Positions 27,692-37,456 are shown, numbered from the stretch's first letter. The stretch: DNA of 64,000 nucleotides from JAJCYL01 sp963664285 (GCA_963664285.2 CAXXNX010000084.1:1-64000), one strand, 5' to 3'. Numbers and translations are program-made. The notes: generated by a model not told the origin, from the letters alone.

Positions 27692-30373
27692 ATGAGTATT
27701 TCAACGAAATATGATCCGATAGAGGTAGAAGACAAATGGTACCAGTATTGGCTGGAGAATAACTTCTTTCATGCCAGACCTAATCCGGAGAAAGAACCAT
27801 ATTCGATCGTAATTCCTCCACCCAACGTCACCGGTGAACTGCACATGGGTCATATGCTGAATAATACCATACAAGACATCCTGATCAGGAAAGCACGAAT
27901 GGAGGGCAAAGAAGCTTGTTGGGTGCCGGGAACAGATCACGCTTCCATAGCCACTGAAGCCAAGGTAGTGAGGATGCTTCGGGAGAAGGGAATAAAGAAA
28001 AGCGACCTGAGTCGTGAAGAATTTTTAAAGTACGCCTGGGAATGGAAAGAAAAATATGGCGGTATTATCCTGGAACAATTGAAGAAATTGGGCGCTTCCT
28101 GTGACTGGGAAAGAACCGCTTTTACCATGGACGATGATTACTATAAGGCAGTTATCCGGGTTTTTGTTGACCTCTTTAATAAAGGCTATATCTATCGTGG
28201 GCTGCGCATGATCAATTGGGATTGTGAAGCTCAAACGGCGCTATCCAATGAAGAGGTAATCCATGATGAGAACGGTGAGAAATCGATCCTCTATTCTGTG
28301 AAATACAAAATCAAAGATTCGGATGAGTATGTGATCATTGCTACTCTAAGGCCTGAAACAATTATGGGTGATACCGCAGTCGCGATCAACCCAAAAGACG
28401 AACGTCACAACCATCTCATCGGAAAAAAGGCCTTAGTACCATTTATCAACCGGGAAATACCAATTATAGGCGATGATTATGTGGAATTGGATTTCGGTTC
28501 CGGATGTTTGAAAGTTACCCCTGCACATGATCAGAATGACTACGAAATCGGCCTCCGTCACAGCCTGGAGGTGGTTGATACCATCAATCTGGATGGTACG
28601 CTCAATGAAAAGTGTGAGATCCCAAGATATGTAGGTAAGGACCGGTTTGAGGTGAGAAAACTGATTATCGAAGACCTTGGGAAAACCGGATTAATTGTGA
28701 AAGAAGAAGAGTCCGTTACTAAGATCGGTCGGTCCGAACGGACCAATACTGTGGTTGAACCCAAGTTGTCATTGCAATGGTTCATCAAAATGAAGGAAAT
28801 CTCTCGTAAAGCACATGCAGCGGTAATGGAAGATGAAATTCTACTCTACCCGACAAAATTCAAAAACACCTACAATCATTGGATGAAAAATGTTCGGGAT
28901 TGGTGTATTTCCCGACAACTGTGGTGGGGTCAGCGCATTCCGGCTTACTACTTCGGCAAAGTTGAAGAAGATTTTGTAGTAGCTGAAACTCCAGAGGATG
29001 CACTCAATCTTGCCCGGGACAAATCTGGCAATAGCAACTTAACAACAGATGATCTACAACAAGACCCAGATGTATTGGACACTTGGGCATCCTCGTGGTT
29101 GTTCCCTATCGAGGTCTTTCATGCGTTTGGTGATGATAAGTTCGATGCGCAAAAAGGTAAGCTTATTAAAGGCAAGAATGCCGATCTGGACTACTTCTAC
29201 CCTACTGATATCCTCGTAACTGCCCCCGAGATCCTTTTCTTTTGGGTGGCCAAGATGATCATTGCTGGATATGAATACATGGACGAAAAGCCTTTTAGAA
29301 ATGTTTACCTCACCGGAATTGTAAGGGACAAACTGCATAGGAAAATGTCGAAGTCACTGGGTAATTCACCTGATCCCTTGGAACTAATTAAAGAATACGG
29401 TGCAGATGGGGTAAGAACCGGCATGTTGTTTTCTTCTCCAGCGGGAAATGATCTTCTCTTTGACATCAAACTTTGTGAGCAGGGAAGAAAATTTGCCAAT
29501 AAGATCTGGAATGCATTCCGCCTGGTGAAAAACTGGAAGGTGGATGAAAATAGGCCATCAGATCAAAACGACTTTGCCCTGAACTGGTTTGAAGCAAGAT
29601 TCAACCAGGCCTTGACTCGACTGGAAGATCATTTCAGCAAATTCAGGATGTCTGATGGTCTAATGACAGTTTACAAGCTGATCTGGGATGATTACTGTGC
29701 CTGGTATCTTGAAATGATCAAGCCGCCATTTGGCGAGCCCATTGACAAGGCAACCTATGACCGTACCATCGACTTCCAGGAAAGGCTCATGAAAATACTG
29801 CATCCCTTCATGCCATTCCTGAGCGAAGAGATCTGGCAGCAGATCACCAACCGAACAACTGAGCAGGCCTTAATTGTGTCGGAATGGCCAGAACCTAAAG
29901 CATTCGATAAGCTTTTAATTGATACTGCATCAACTGCTTTTGAAGTGGTTACTAACATTCGTAACATTCGTAATTCGAACAATTTGTCACCTAAAGAAGC
30001 ATTGGAACTACAAATTTTGACTTCCAGCAAGGAAGTGATTGAAAAGGCTTCTTCTGCCATTCAAAAAATGGCCAATCTCAGCAACTTGACTTTTGTGACA
30101 GATAAACCGGACAATTGCATGCATTTTGTCTTGCAGTCAGGAGAGTATTTTGTGCCTATCACTGGTGAAATTGATGTAGAAAGTCAGATTGAAGATCTCA
30201 AAAAAGAGCTCGAGTACAACATGGGGTTTCTTTCATCAATAATGAAAAAGCTACAGAATGAGAGGTTCGTGAACAATGCCCCAGGGAAGGTAGTTGAAAT
30301 AGAGCGTAAGAAGCAGAGTGATGCTGAGGTGAAGATTAAGGCGTTGGAGGAGAGGCTGGCGAAACTGATCTAG
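27692..30373 (+). CDS. valS: Valyl-tRNA synthetase
   Basis: The enzyme charges tRNA-Val. The 893-residue class I synthetase has the HIGH motif as ELHMGHMLN, the KMSKS motif as RKMSKSLGNS, the editing domain between them (DFGSGCLKVTPAHDQNDYEIG), an anticodon-binding domain and a C-terminal coiled coil from about residue 825 (DLKKELEYNMGFLSSIMKKL). It is complete. Its stop codon abuts the stop of the converging dipeptidase gene without a gap. Confidence 0.98.
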   Translation: MSISTKYDPIEVEDKWYQYWLENNFFHARPNPEKEPYSIVIPPPNVTGELHMGHMLNNTIQDILIRKARMEGKEACWVPGTDHASIATEAKVVRMLREKGIKKSDLSREEFLKYAWEWKEKYGGIILEQLKKLGASCDWERTAFTMDDDYYKAVIRVFVDLFNKGYIYRGLRMINWDCEAQTALSNEEVIHDENGEKSILYSVKYKIKDSDEYVIIATLRPETIMGDTAVAINPKDERHNHLIGKKALVPFINREIPIIGDDYVELDFGSGCLKVTPAHDQNDYEIGLRHSLEVVDTINLDGTLNEKCEIPRYVGKDRFEVRKLIIEDLGKTGLIVKEEESVTKIGRSERTNTVVEPKLSLQWFIKMKEISRKAHAAVMEDEILLYPTKFKNTYNHWMKNVRDWCISRQLWWGQRIPAYYFGKVEEDFVVAETPEDALNLARDKSGNSNLTTDDLQQDPDVLDTWASSWLFPIEVFHAFGDDKFDAQKGKLIKGKNADLDYFYPTDILVTAPEILFFWVAKMIIAGYEYMDEKPFRNVYLTGIVRDKLHRKMSKSLGNSPDPLELIKEYGADGVRTGMLFSSPAGNDLLFDIKLCEQGRKFANKIWNAFRLVKNWKVDENRPSDQNDFALNWFEARFNQALTRLEDHFSKFRMSDGLMTVYKLIWDDYCAWYLEMIKPPFGEPIDKATYDRTIDFQERLMKILHPFMPFLSEEIWQQITNRTTEQALIVSEWPEPKAFDKLLIDTASTAFEVVTNIRNIRNSNNLSPKEALELQILTSSKEVIEKASSAIQKMANLSNLTFVTDKPDNCMHFVLQSGEYFVPITGEIDVESQIEDLKKELEYNMGFLSSIMKKLQNERFVNNAPGKVVEIERKKQSDAEVKIKALEERLAKLI

Positions 30374-31444
30374 TTATTTCAAAACTTCACTCAGCACACG
30401 TAGAGCATTACCACACGCTAACTTTTGCACCTCTTCATCTGAAAGTCCATTCGCCCTAAGAGCATTGGTCCATTTGGAAAACTGGGAATAACTATCCATA
30501 ACCGGTTTGTAATTAGCATCCATATCTGTTCCCAATCCCACATGATTTATTCCAACTACATCGACCAACCTCACTGTGTTATCAACAAATTCATCAAAGC
30601 TAATGTTAAAACCTGATGGCCAAGCACCAATTACTCCCCCGGTCTCTGCCACAAGTTTTGCGTGCTCTTTTGAAATCGCCCTGTCTCCGATGGGACGATC
30701 TGATTCCATTTTTAAAATGCTGTGTGACAAAATGATAGGCGAATCGGTCAGTCCAACAACGTCTTTAACTGTTTTTTCGGATACGTGAGCCACATCTATT
30801 ACCATCCCCAGCTTATTCATACTTCTTACAACTTCCTTGCCCATTTCATACAGCCCATTGTGCATACTTTCCGCTGTCTGTAGATCACTTAAATGATTGG
30901 GCACATAATGCACCAACTGAACTGATCTGATACCATCCTCATATGCTTCGTCCAGTAAATCCAGTCCTTCAATAAAATCACCGCCCTCGCAAGAAAAGAA
31001 GGCTGCAACTTTCCCTGTAGTATCATCAGTAAGTTGAGAGGTATTCGTAACAAATCGAGCATCCACAAAATGCATCAATTCCTTAAGGATTGTCAACTGT
31101 CTTTTGTATTGCGCCCAAGCCTCCCATTTTTGATAACCTCCTTCATATACTACACCCTTATCGGTGATTTTGATTAGGGGCATATCGGCGACAAGGCTAA
31201 TAAAAGTGCCGGAAAGACCACCAGTATTCATTTCATCTACTGTTTTAACCACGGCCTCATCCCCCGGGTACCGATCTGTTCCCTTAGTAACAAAAAAAAC
31301 AGGGTGGCAGTGAAGATCAAATGTTGGAGAATCGAGTACCACAGTGGACTTCTTCCTGGAGCAACCTTGCAAAGTGCCAAGGCCCAAAATACCAGTGGCT
31401 GCGGCGGCCGATAAGTTTTGAATGAATTCTCTGCGTCTCACCAT
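30374..31444 (-). CDS. Membrane dipeptidase (peptidase family M19), exported lipoprotein
   Basis: The 356-residue protein begins with a twin-arginine-like leader (MVRRREFIQNLSAAAATG) and a lipobox-like LQGC at about residue 28, so it is probably exported by Tat and lipid-anchored. The M19 fold is shown by the metal motif DLHCHP, the bridging Glu in FSCEGGDFIEG, His in DVAHVSEKT and LSHSILK, and Asp in GLGTDMDANYK. Such zinc enzymes cleave dipeptides, including L,D-forms. The exact substrate is unknown. It stands alone, convergent with valS. Confidence 0.85.
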   Translation of the reverse strand: MVRRREFIQNLSAAAATGILGLGTLQGCSRKKSTVVLDSPTFDLHCHPVFFVTKGTDRYPGDEAVVKTVDEMNTGGLSGTFISLVADMPLIKITDKGVVYEGGYQKWEAWAQYKRQLTILKELMHFVDARFVTNTSQLTDDTTGKVAAFFSCEGGDFIEGLDLLDEAYEDGIRSVQLVHYVPNHLSDLQTAESMHNGLYEMGKEVVRSMNKLGMVIDVAHVSEKTVKDVVGLTDSPIILSHSILKMESDRPIGDRAISKEHAKLVAETGGVIGAWPSGFNISFDEFVDNTVRLVDVVGINHVGLGTDMDANYKPVMDSYSQFSKWTNALRANGLSDEEVQKLACGNALRVLSEVLK

Positions 31445-31532
31445 TTTAATTATCTTCTAATGTTATTTGATATATACAGGCAAGTGATCTGAAGGATTTA
31501 TTTCTATAAAAAAAGGTACGGAATAGGGCGAA

Positions 31533-32162
31533 CTACATCAATTCGTCAAAACTTCCAACCATATGAATAGGTTCGCCCCGCAACTGATTACTGAATTCAG
31601 CGGCGTCAATACCGATAAATTGAACATCAGCTTCCTGCGCCGCTTGCCAGTCCTTCATTGACTCACCGAAAAAAATGATCTCTTGTTCAAACCTCCCTTT
31701 GATGGAAAACAGGATGTCCTTCTTTTTATGAGGATGACCATAAACTTCCTTGAATTGCTCGCGAAGGTTGCTATAGCGAAGTTGTTCGTCGATTTCTTCG
31801 ACTTTCGCCTCAGAGCAAACAAATTTTACATTCTCTTCATGCCTGTTTATAAATTCCCTCACACCTGCAACCAGTGGAGCTTGTTTTAATTTAAGGTTAA
31901 GGTACATCTCCATCAACCTGAGATAATGTGCTACTTTCTCCTCGCTGTCTTTGAATTTCAGGATGTTACCACAGATGTGCATAAATTTTATCTTAGGTGG
32001 CAATCCAACTGACTTCATATTGTAATCATGAATGGCTTGACGATGCTTTGGGTGGTCAGAAAACAATTCTTCATAAACATTTAATCTGACCTGTTCTGAA
32101 TGAAAGATCACACCATCCTTACTGAAAACTAGTATTGCTTCTTTACTTATTGGAAAAGCCAT
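31533..32162 (-). CDS. HAD-like protein lacking the nucleophilic aspartate
   Basis: The 209-residue chain has the HAD layout: motif I as ILVFSKDGVIF (residues 10-20), a helical cap, motif II Ser in KFVCSEAK, the motif III Lys in GHPHKKKDI and motif IV as FFGESMKDWQAA. In active phosphatases motif I is DxD; here the first position is Ser14 and only Asp16 remains. Phosphoaspartate chemistry would therefore be lost, while metal and ligand binding might persist. It may be a regulatory pseudophosphatase or an inactivated enzyme. Confidence 0.7.
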   Translation of the reverse strand: MAFPISKEAILVFSKDGVIFHSEQVRLNVYEELFSDHPKHRQAIHDYNMKSVGLPPKIKFMHICGNILKFKDSEEKVAHYLRLMEMYLNLKLKQAPLVAGVREFINRHEENVKFVCSEAKVEEIDEQLRYSNLREQFKEVYGHPHKKKDILFSIKGRFEQEIIFFGESMKDWQAAQEADVQFIGIDAAEFSNQLRGEPIHMVGSFDELM

Positions 32163-32217
32163 TAAAGTAGAATTAAGGCTAAATTATAAATCTCCTTCAA
32201 ATGTTAGTAATATCAGG

Positions 32218-33552
32218 CTATGACAAGAGTGTTTCCTGGTCCGCTCTTTCAAGCAAACGCTCATCCTGAGTTTTTGATGTCTTCGCTCCCAATTCCTTGA
32301 GCCTCTCTGTTTTTCTGATAAGATTATCTTTACCTGTAGACAGTTTATTCATGGCATCCTCGTAGCTGGACTGTGTCTTTTTGATATTATGACCAACCTT
32401 GACCAACTCCTCTACAAGAGCTACAAACTTGTCATACAAGGCGCCTCCTTGCCTGGCAATCTCCACCGCATTTTGATTCTGATACTCTTGCTTCCAAATA
32501 CTGACAATGGTACGTAAGGTGGCAATTAGATTAGTGGGGCTAACAATTATGATGTTCTTGTTATGGGCATCATCATACAACTGATGGTCGTTTTGAATGG
32601 CCAACAGAAAAGAGGGCTCAATTGGAATGAACATCAGTACATAGTCGAGATTATCCAGCTTATACAACTGCTGATAATTCTTCTCGCTGAGGTTTTTTAT
32701 GTGATTGCGAATCGATAAAATGTGGGCCTTCAGACGTCGTGCTTTTTCCTCATCATCTTCTGTGTTGACATATTTGTCATAGCTCACCAAAGACACTTTG
32801 GAGTCAATTACGATATTCTTGTTGTCAGGTAATCTTACAACCACGTCAGGCCGAAACCTTCTGCCTTCTTCATTTTTAATGGTTTCCTGAATAAAATATT
32901 CCCTGCCTTTCTCTAATCCTGATTTTTCCAGAATACTTTCTAGAATAAGTTCACCCCAACTACCTCTCGTCTGAGATTCTCCTTTTAATGCCTTGGTCAG
33001 GTTTTCCGCCTCTTTGGTGATTTTCAGGTTAAGATCTTTTAAACTGCGAATCTCTACATCAAGCGCCGTATTTCTTTTTAAATTATCCTTATTGGCCTCA
33101 TCTACTTTTCTTTCAAAATCAGTAATTTTTTCCCCAAGAGGTTTAAGAAGTTCATCCAGATTGACCTTGTTCTGATCCGTAAACTTCTTCGTTTTCTCTT
33201 CAAAAATATCATTAGCCAGATTTTTGAATTCATGTGTGAATTTCTCATGGAGCTGTTTGATCTCCTCCTGGTTTTCGGCCATTCGTTCCCGGAGATTCTT
33301 ATGGTTGGCTTCCAAGGTTGAATTTTGACTGCTGAGCTGGATAATCTCCTGCTGTTTCTGTTTAAGTTCGCTTTCTATGCGTTTGACTTGTTCTTCGGAT
33401 GCTCTCAGTTTTTCGGTTCCGAGTTTGTACTCCACCTGCAGTTCCTGAATATGTCCGTTATCCCCATGCTTATTCAGAAAATAAAGCCTAGAGATAAACC
33501 ATATACTCAATCCACCAACCAGCAGTCCTGTGCCTAAGAAAATTAATTCCAT
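32218..33552 (-). CDS. rmuC: DNA recombination protein RmuC
   Basis: The 444-residue protein has one N-terminal membrane segment (residues 2-20), a long coiled coil to about residue 200 and the RmuC domain with the conserved RGSWGELILESILEKSGL and the nuclease-like core RPDVVVRLPDNKNIVIDSKVSL. RmuC limits DNA inversions at short inverted repeats in E. coli; its biochemical action is not settled. It could be relevant in this repeat- and IS-rich genome. The gene seems monocistronic. Confidence 0.92.
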   Translation of the reverse strand: MELIFLGTGLLVGGLSIWFISRLYFLNKHGDNGHIQELQVEYKLGTEKLRASEEQVKRIESELKQKQQEIIQLSSQNSTLEANHKNLRERMAENQEEIKQLHEKFTHEFKNLANDIFEEKTKKFTDQNKVNLDELLKPLGEKITDFERKVDEANKDNLKRNTALDVEIRSLKDLNLKITKEAENLTKALKGESQTRGSWGELILESILEKSGLEKGREYFIQETIKNEEGRRFRPDVVVRLPDNKNIVIDSKVSLVSYDKYVNTEDDEEKARRLKAHILSIRNHIKNLSEKNYQQLYKLDNLDYVLMFIPIEPSFLLAIQNDHQLYDDAHNKNIIIVSPTNLIATLRTIVSIWKQEYQNQNAVEIARQGGALYDKFVALVEELVKVGHNIKKTQSSYEDAMNKLSTGKDNLIRKTERLKELGAKTSKTQDERLLERADQETLLS

Positions 33553-33631
33553 CTAAATAATTTGGGGTATCATCCACTTGACACCAAGATACAAACTACT
33601 GAGTTAAGACTGGCTGTCAACCAATGAAAAA

Positions 33632-33649
33632 ACCCCGAAAAATCGGGGT
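33632..33649 (-). terminator. Rho-independent terminator of the SDR gene
   Basis: A 7-bp stem (ACCCCGA/TCGGGGT) with a 4-base loop is followed, on the minus strand, by TTTTTT. It lies 62 bp beyond the stop of the SDR gene at 33711. Confidence 0.85.
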
Positions 33650-33710
33650 GCAAGCAAAGAGTGAAATAAAAATTATAATTCCAAGATAGTAATTTCCACC
33701 GATGATATCT

Positions 33711-34463
33711 CTATTTTTTTCTGTTAACGATGGTTGAGCTAGCCTGAGCCGTGGGGAAAAGCACTACATCACTAAGCAGTACATGGGGTGGCCTGCTCAC
33801 TATGTAATGGATCACTTCCGCAACATCGTGCCCGGTCAAGGGTTCAAATCCTTCATAAATTTTTTGCGACCGAGCCTCATCCCCTTTGAATCTCACCATA
33901 GAAAACTCCGTTTTTACCAAGCCCGGAATAACCTGGGAAACCTTTATTCCGTGGGCATTGAGATCTAATCTCATGCTGCTGTTGACAGCGTCTGCTGCAA
34001 ACTTGGAAGCACAATATACATTTCCGTTAGGATAAACTTCCTTCCCGGCGATTGATCCGATGTTGACAATATGACCCCTTTTTCTCTCCACCATTCCCGG
34101 AACTACCGCCCTGCTTACATAAAGCAAACCTTTCACATTAATGTCAATCATCGCATCCCAATCGTCCAGGTTTCCCTGATCAAAGGAAGAGAGCCCATGT
34201 GCGTTGCCGGCATTATTTACCAAAAGCTCGATGGATTTCCAGTCCTCCGGTAGTGATTCAATAGTTGTAAAAACAGCTTGACGGTCCCGAACATCAAACG
34301 AAAGTGTTTGTACGTCAGTCTCAACACTCAACTCTTCTTTTAGTTTTTTGAGCCTGTCTTTTCTTCTACCGTGTATTATGAGATGATATTGGGGAGCTAA
34401 AATCCTGGCAGTGGCTTCGCCAATACCTGATGTTGCTCCAGTAATAAGGGCAATCTTTTTCAT
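33711..34463 (-). CDS. Short-chain dehydrogenase/reductase (YdfG-like)
   Basis: The 250-residue classical SDR has the NAD(P)-binding motif TGATSGIGEAT at residues 8-18, the structural NNAG, catalytic Ser in VNIGSIAG, and the YxxxK pair in YCASKFAAD. Arg residues after strand 2 (HGRRKDRLKK) favour NADP. It resembles the YdfG group that oxidises 3-hydroxy acids such as L-allo-threonine. The exact substrate is not assigned. It is a single gene with its own terminator. Confidence 0.88.
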   Translation of the reverse strand: MKKIALITGATSGIGEATARILAPQYHLIIHGRRKDRLKKLKEELSVETDVQTLSFDVRDRQAVFTTIESLPEDWKSIELLVNNAGNAHGLSSFDQGNLDDWDAMIDINVKGLLYVSRAVVPGMVERKRGHIVNIGSIAGKEVYPNGNVYCASKFAADAVNSSMRLDLNAHGIKVSQVIPGLVKTEFSMVRFKGDEARSQKIYEGFEPLTGHDVAEVIHYIVSRPPHVLLSDVVLFPTAQASSTIVNRKK

Positions 34464-34532
34464 TTGTATTAATAATTAATGGCACCTGCCTGTTAGACCT
34501 ACAGGAATTCACTTCACGATGTTTATAGAATT

Positions 34533-35288
34533 TTATGATGGTCCTCCTTCAAAGGTGATGAAGAATCCGATATTATGAATCGCTAATTTATTCAGGGGCG
34601 CATTAAATTGATTGGGATTGTTTTCCAGTAAATTCCTTAAACCCCGGGAGTACCTTAGTTCAATAGCAAATTTGAAGTATTGGTAAAAAATATCGGTTCC
34701 GAAACCCAATTCAAGGTTAACATTGAAATTCTTCGTCTCTAATCGCTCCCTCGTGTCATTTTCATCCTTACTCCCTGAAGCTTCAATAGCCGGGCTTAGA
34801 CCAGCCAATATGTACATCCGATTATTACGGCGACGGACTGATTTGTACTTTAGAAGAATAGGCAATTCTACTAAAGTGGCATCCTTAAATTCACTTAATG
34901 TCGTACCATCTAAAAATCGGAACTTCAGATCGTTTTCATAAAACCCCACAGTCGGTGACGCCCTTAAACTTAAAAACTGATAGAGAGCTACATCGACAAT
35001 AAAGCCCAATTTGAATCCAACTCTGCCGGGTGTAATTACAGAATGCAATGAATCAAAGTCGGCTGTAGTAAATGCCTCATTATAATTTACCCGCCAATTG
35101 GATGTATGTGCTCCGATCAAAAAACCGTAATGAAGCCATTTCTCATCATATGCTGATAAGTTAATTTTTCCGAAGTTTAGCCCTTCCTGGGCATAGGAAC
35201 GACCACATAATCCTGACGCCAATATCAGTACCGGGATTATTTTATTCCAGTGTACACTGAGCTGATGCCTAAAGTTAAGGACGTACAT
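34533..35288 (-). CDS. porT: PorT-like outer-membrane beta-barrel protein
   Basis: The 251-residue protein has a signal peptide ending near GRSYAQ and then alternating strands of an eight-stranded-type barrel (GFLIGAHTSNW, LRASPTVGFYEN, YILAGLSPAIEASG, FAIELRYSRG, IGFFITFEG). In Bacteroidota the gene beside ubiE is often porT/sprT, needed for the type IX secretion system and gliding. The same neighbourhood occurs here, overlapping the end of ubiE by about 50 bp. The identity rests on context as much as sequence, and another PorT-family barrel is possible. Confidence 0.72.
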   Translation of the reverse strand: MYVLNFRHQLSVHWNKIIPVLILASGLCGRSYAQEGLNFGKINLSAYDEKWLHYGFLIGAHTSNWRVNYNEAFTTADFDSLHSVITPGRVGFKLGFIVDVALYQFLSLRASPTVGFYENDLKFRFLDGTTLSEFKDATLVELPILLKYKSVRRRNNRMYILAGLSPAIEASGSKDENDTRERLETKNFNVNLELGFGTDIFYQYFKFAIELRYSRGLRNLLENNPNQFNAPLNKLAIHNIGFFITFEGGPS

Positions 35289-35959
35289 TCCGTTTCAGTA
35301 AAACCAGTTTCTTTCAGAATTCTTAAAAATTCTACGCCATAAGGAAATTCATTCACAGAGGCTGGTAAGTATGTATAGGCTGATTGATCTTTAGATATCA
35401 GACGGCCTATTACAGGTAAAATAGCCTTAAAATAAAAATTATAGAGTTGCTTGAAAGGGAAAGTCTCAGGCTTAGAAAATTCTAAAATGACTACTTTACC
35501 CCCTGGTTTGAGTACTCTCCACATGTCTTTCAACCCCTTTCCTAAATTTTCAAAGTTTCTTACTCCAAATGCAACGATGACTGCGTCAAAGTTATTGTCA
35601 GGGTAGTTAATTCCCTCCGAATCACCAGTCTCCAGGGAGATAATCTTGTCCAGCCCTTTCTTACACAACTTCTTGCGACCAACTTCCAGCATGCCTTCGG
35701 AAATATCGACACCTATCACTTTTTCCGGATTGAGATCCAGCGCTTCGATTGCAAAATCACCGGTACCGGTAGCAACATCAAGAATCAATTTCGGCTGATT
35801 TGCTTTTAGTTTTGCAATGGCCTTTTTTCTCCATAAAATGTCAATACCCAAACTGAGAAAATGATTTAGAAAATCATACCTTCGACTGATGCTGTCAAAC
35901 ATATGTGCTACCTGTTCTTTTTTCCCGGATTGCTTTTCTTTGTAGGGTACTATTGTCAT
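35237..35959 (-). CDS. ubiE: Demethylmenaquinone methyltransferase
   Basis: The enzyme methylates demethylmenaquinone with S-adenosylmethionine, the last step of menaquinone synthesis. The start at 35959 (MTIVPYKEKQSGKKEQ) gives 240 residues. Motif I is ILDVATGTGDFAIEA. The family signatures YDFLNHFLSLGIDILWR and EFSKPETFPFKQLYNFYFK are present. The substrate adds to the need for methyl groups supplied by the metH-metF genes. It is divergent from engB and overlaps porT. Confidence 0.94.
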   Translation of the reverse strand: MTIVPYKEKQSGKKEQVAHMFDSISRRYDFLNHFLSLGIDILWRKKAIAKLKANQPKLILDVATGTGDFAIEALDLNPEKVIGVDISEGMLEVGRKKLCKKGLDKIISLETGDSEGINYPDNNFDAVIVAFGVRNFENLGKGLKDMWRVLKPGGKVVILEFSKPETFPFKQLYNFYFKAILPVIGRLISKDQSAYTYLPASVNEFPYGVEFLRILKETGFTETECTSLTLGISSVYTGIK

Positions 35960-36032
35960 CTCTGTTCTGGCTTGCAAGTATAACCGATAAAAGGCCAAAA
36001 GGTTGAGCCAACAAATATTTTCGAACATAACA

Positions 36033-36641
36033 ATGAAGGTAAAATCAGCAGATTTTGTCATAAGTAATACAACCTACAAGAAGTGCCCTTTACCAAAATA
36101 TCCGGAGTACGCATTTATCGGACGGTCCAATGTTGGGAAATCGTCATTAATCAACTTGCTGACAGATCGAAAAAATCTGGCCAAGACCTCCTCTAAGCCT
36201 GGTAAGACTCAGTTAATTAATCATTTCATCATTAATGAAAATTGGTACCTGGTAGATCTGCCGGGGTATGGGTGGGCTAAAGTAAGTAAAGTGGCTAGAG
36301 AAAAATGGGGACCAATGATCGAAGATTATATACTTCACCGCGAGAACCTGTGCTGTCTTTTTATTCTTATAGATTCCAGACACGAACCACAAAAGATTGA
36401 CATGGAGTTCATTAATTGGGCCGGACAAAAAGGGATACCCATAGGACTTGTCTTCACTAAATGTGACAAACAATCAAAAGGCAAAACAGCAAGTAATTTA
36501 GGAGACCTGAAAAGGGAATTAGCACAAACTTGGGAAGAATTACCATTGATCATTCAAAGTTCATCCGTGTCAGGAACAGGGAAAGAAGACATTTTAAATT
36601 TTATAGATTCTGTCAATAAAAGATTTAATGAATCTGAATAG
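36033..36641 (+). CDS. engB: Ribosome-biogenesis GTP-binding protein YsxC/EngB
   Basis: This GTPase of the TrmE-Era-EngA-YihA family helps assemble the large ribosomal subunit. From the chosen ATG at 36033 (MKVKSADFVIS) it has 202 residues with G1 GRSNVGKSS, G2 KPGKTQ, G3 DLPGYGWAKV, G4 TKCDK and G5 SSSVSGTGK. An earlier in-frame start exists but adds non-conserved residues that overlap the ubiE upstream region. A DUF5606 gene follows 38 bp later. Confidence 0.95.
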   Translation: MKVKSADFVISNTTYKKCPLPKYPEYAFIGRSNVGKSSLINLLTDRKNLAKTSSKPGKTQLINHFIINENWYLVDLPGYGWAKVSKVAREKWGPMIEDYILHRENLCCLFILIDSRHEPQKIDMEFINWAGQKGIPIGLVFTKCDKQSKGKTASNLGDLKRELAQTWEELPLIIQSSSVSGTGKEDILNFIDSVNKRFNESE

Positions 36642-36679
36642 TCATCAGATGTTTTACTTTTGCCCCCTGATTTAAGCAA

Positions 36680-37150
36680 ATGCCAATGGATTTTACAGAA
36701 ATAGCTGCTGTTGCGGGTAAGGGTGGATTGTATAAAGTTTTTAAACCTACCCGAACAGGTGTGATCCTCGAATCGCTGAAAGATAAAAATAAATTAGTGG
36801 CAGGACCTAATTCAAAAGTTTCTATCCTGGCGGAAATCTCAATTTGTACAACAGGTGAAGAAGGCACGGCGTTACTGAAAGATGTGATGAAAAAAATCCA
36901 TAAGGAGTTTAAAGGTGACATTGGATTAACAGGAACAGCTGATCCGGATGAACTTAAGGCATTCCTTAAACACATTCTTCCCGAATATGATGAAGAAAGA
37001 GTTTACGTCTCTGATATCAAAAAGCTAGTTAATTGGTATAATTTTCTGGTAGGCCTTCTACCTGAAATTTTCGAAGAGAAAAAGGGAAATAAGGCGAAAG
37101 CAAAGACATCAGAAAAAGAATCAAAAGAGATAACTGAAAGTGACAAATAG
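36680..37150 (+). CDS. DUF5606 family protein
   Basis: The 156-residue protein has the DUF5606 N-terminal domain (IAAVAGKGGLYKVFKPTRTGVILESL...VSILAEISI) followed by a helical region and a Lys/Glu-rich, probably disordered tail. The family is widespread in Bacteroidota and its function is unknown. The stop codon overlaps the start of the next small gene by 11 bp, so the two are coupled. Confidence 0.8.
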   Translation: MPMDFTEIAAVAGKGGLYKVFKPTRTGVILESLKDKNKLVAGPNSKVSILAEISICTTGEEGTALLKDVMKKIHKEFKGDIGLTGTADPDELKAFLKHILPEYDEERVYVSDIKKLVNWYNFLVGLLPEIFEEKKGNKAKAKTSEKESKEITESDK

Positions 37151-37449
37151 TGAGATTATTAAGCAAAGTGCATTTCTCATTTCGAATGATTTTGGATTAG
37201 AACTATTTGATCACACTAGATTAACGGAAAAAACGCTTCTTGAATCGCTGATGAAGGTTATCCAGCATTTCCTTGATAATGATCTGAATCAATTACTTAA
37301 TATTCTTTACCGTATTGACATCTCTAAAATCGATGTAAAAAAAAATCTTAACAACCTCAGTACCAGGTGAAATGTCGCGGCAACTGGCTGAGAAAATTCT
37401 TGAAAGAGAACGTAAAAAGGCCGAAACAAGGCTTGGTTATAGCGCTTGA
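37140..37449 (+). CDS. Small conserved protein interrupted at an A9 tract
   Basis: The first frame gives MTNSEIIKQSAFLIS through ISKIDVKK and then stops at 37370 after a short out-of-frame tail. Removing one A from the nine-A run at 37337-37345 lets the frame continue as ILTTSVPGEMSRQLAEKIL and on through a basic helix to a stop at 37447-37449, about 102 residues in all. The continuation is amphipathic and basic and looks like real coding sequence. No function is known. The gene overlaps the DUF5606 gene, so translational coupling is likely. A single-base error, a mutation or transcriptional slippage on A9 could each explain the break. Confidence 0.55.
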
Positions 37450-37456
37450 AATTCCT

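Noticed and set aside
30374..31444. Loss of metal site in the M19 dipeptidase because motif I reads HCH instead of HxD
   Set aside because: Other metal ligands are intact and I cannot exclude that this variant is normal in the subfamily.
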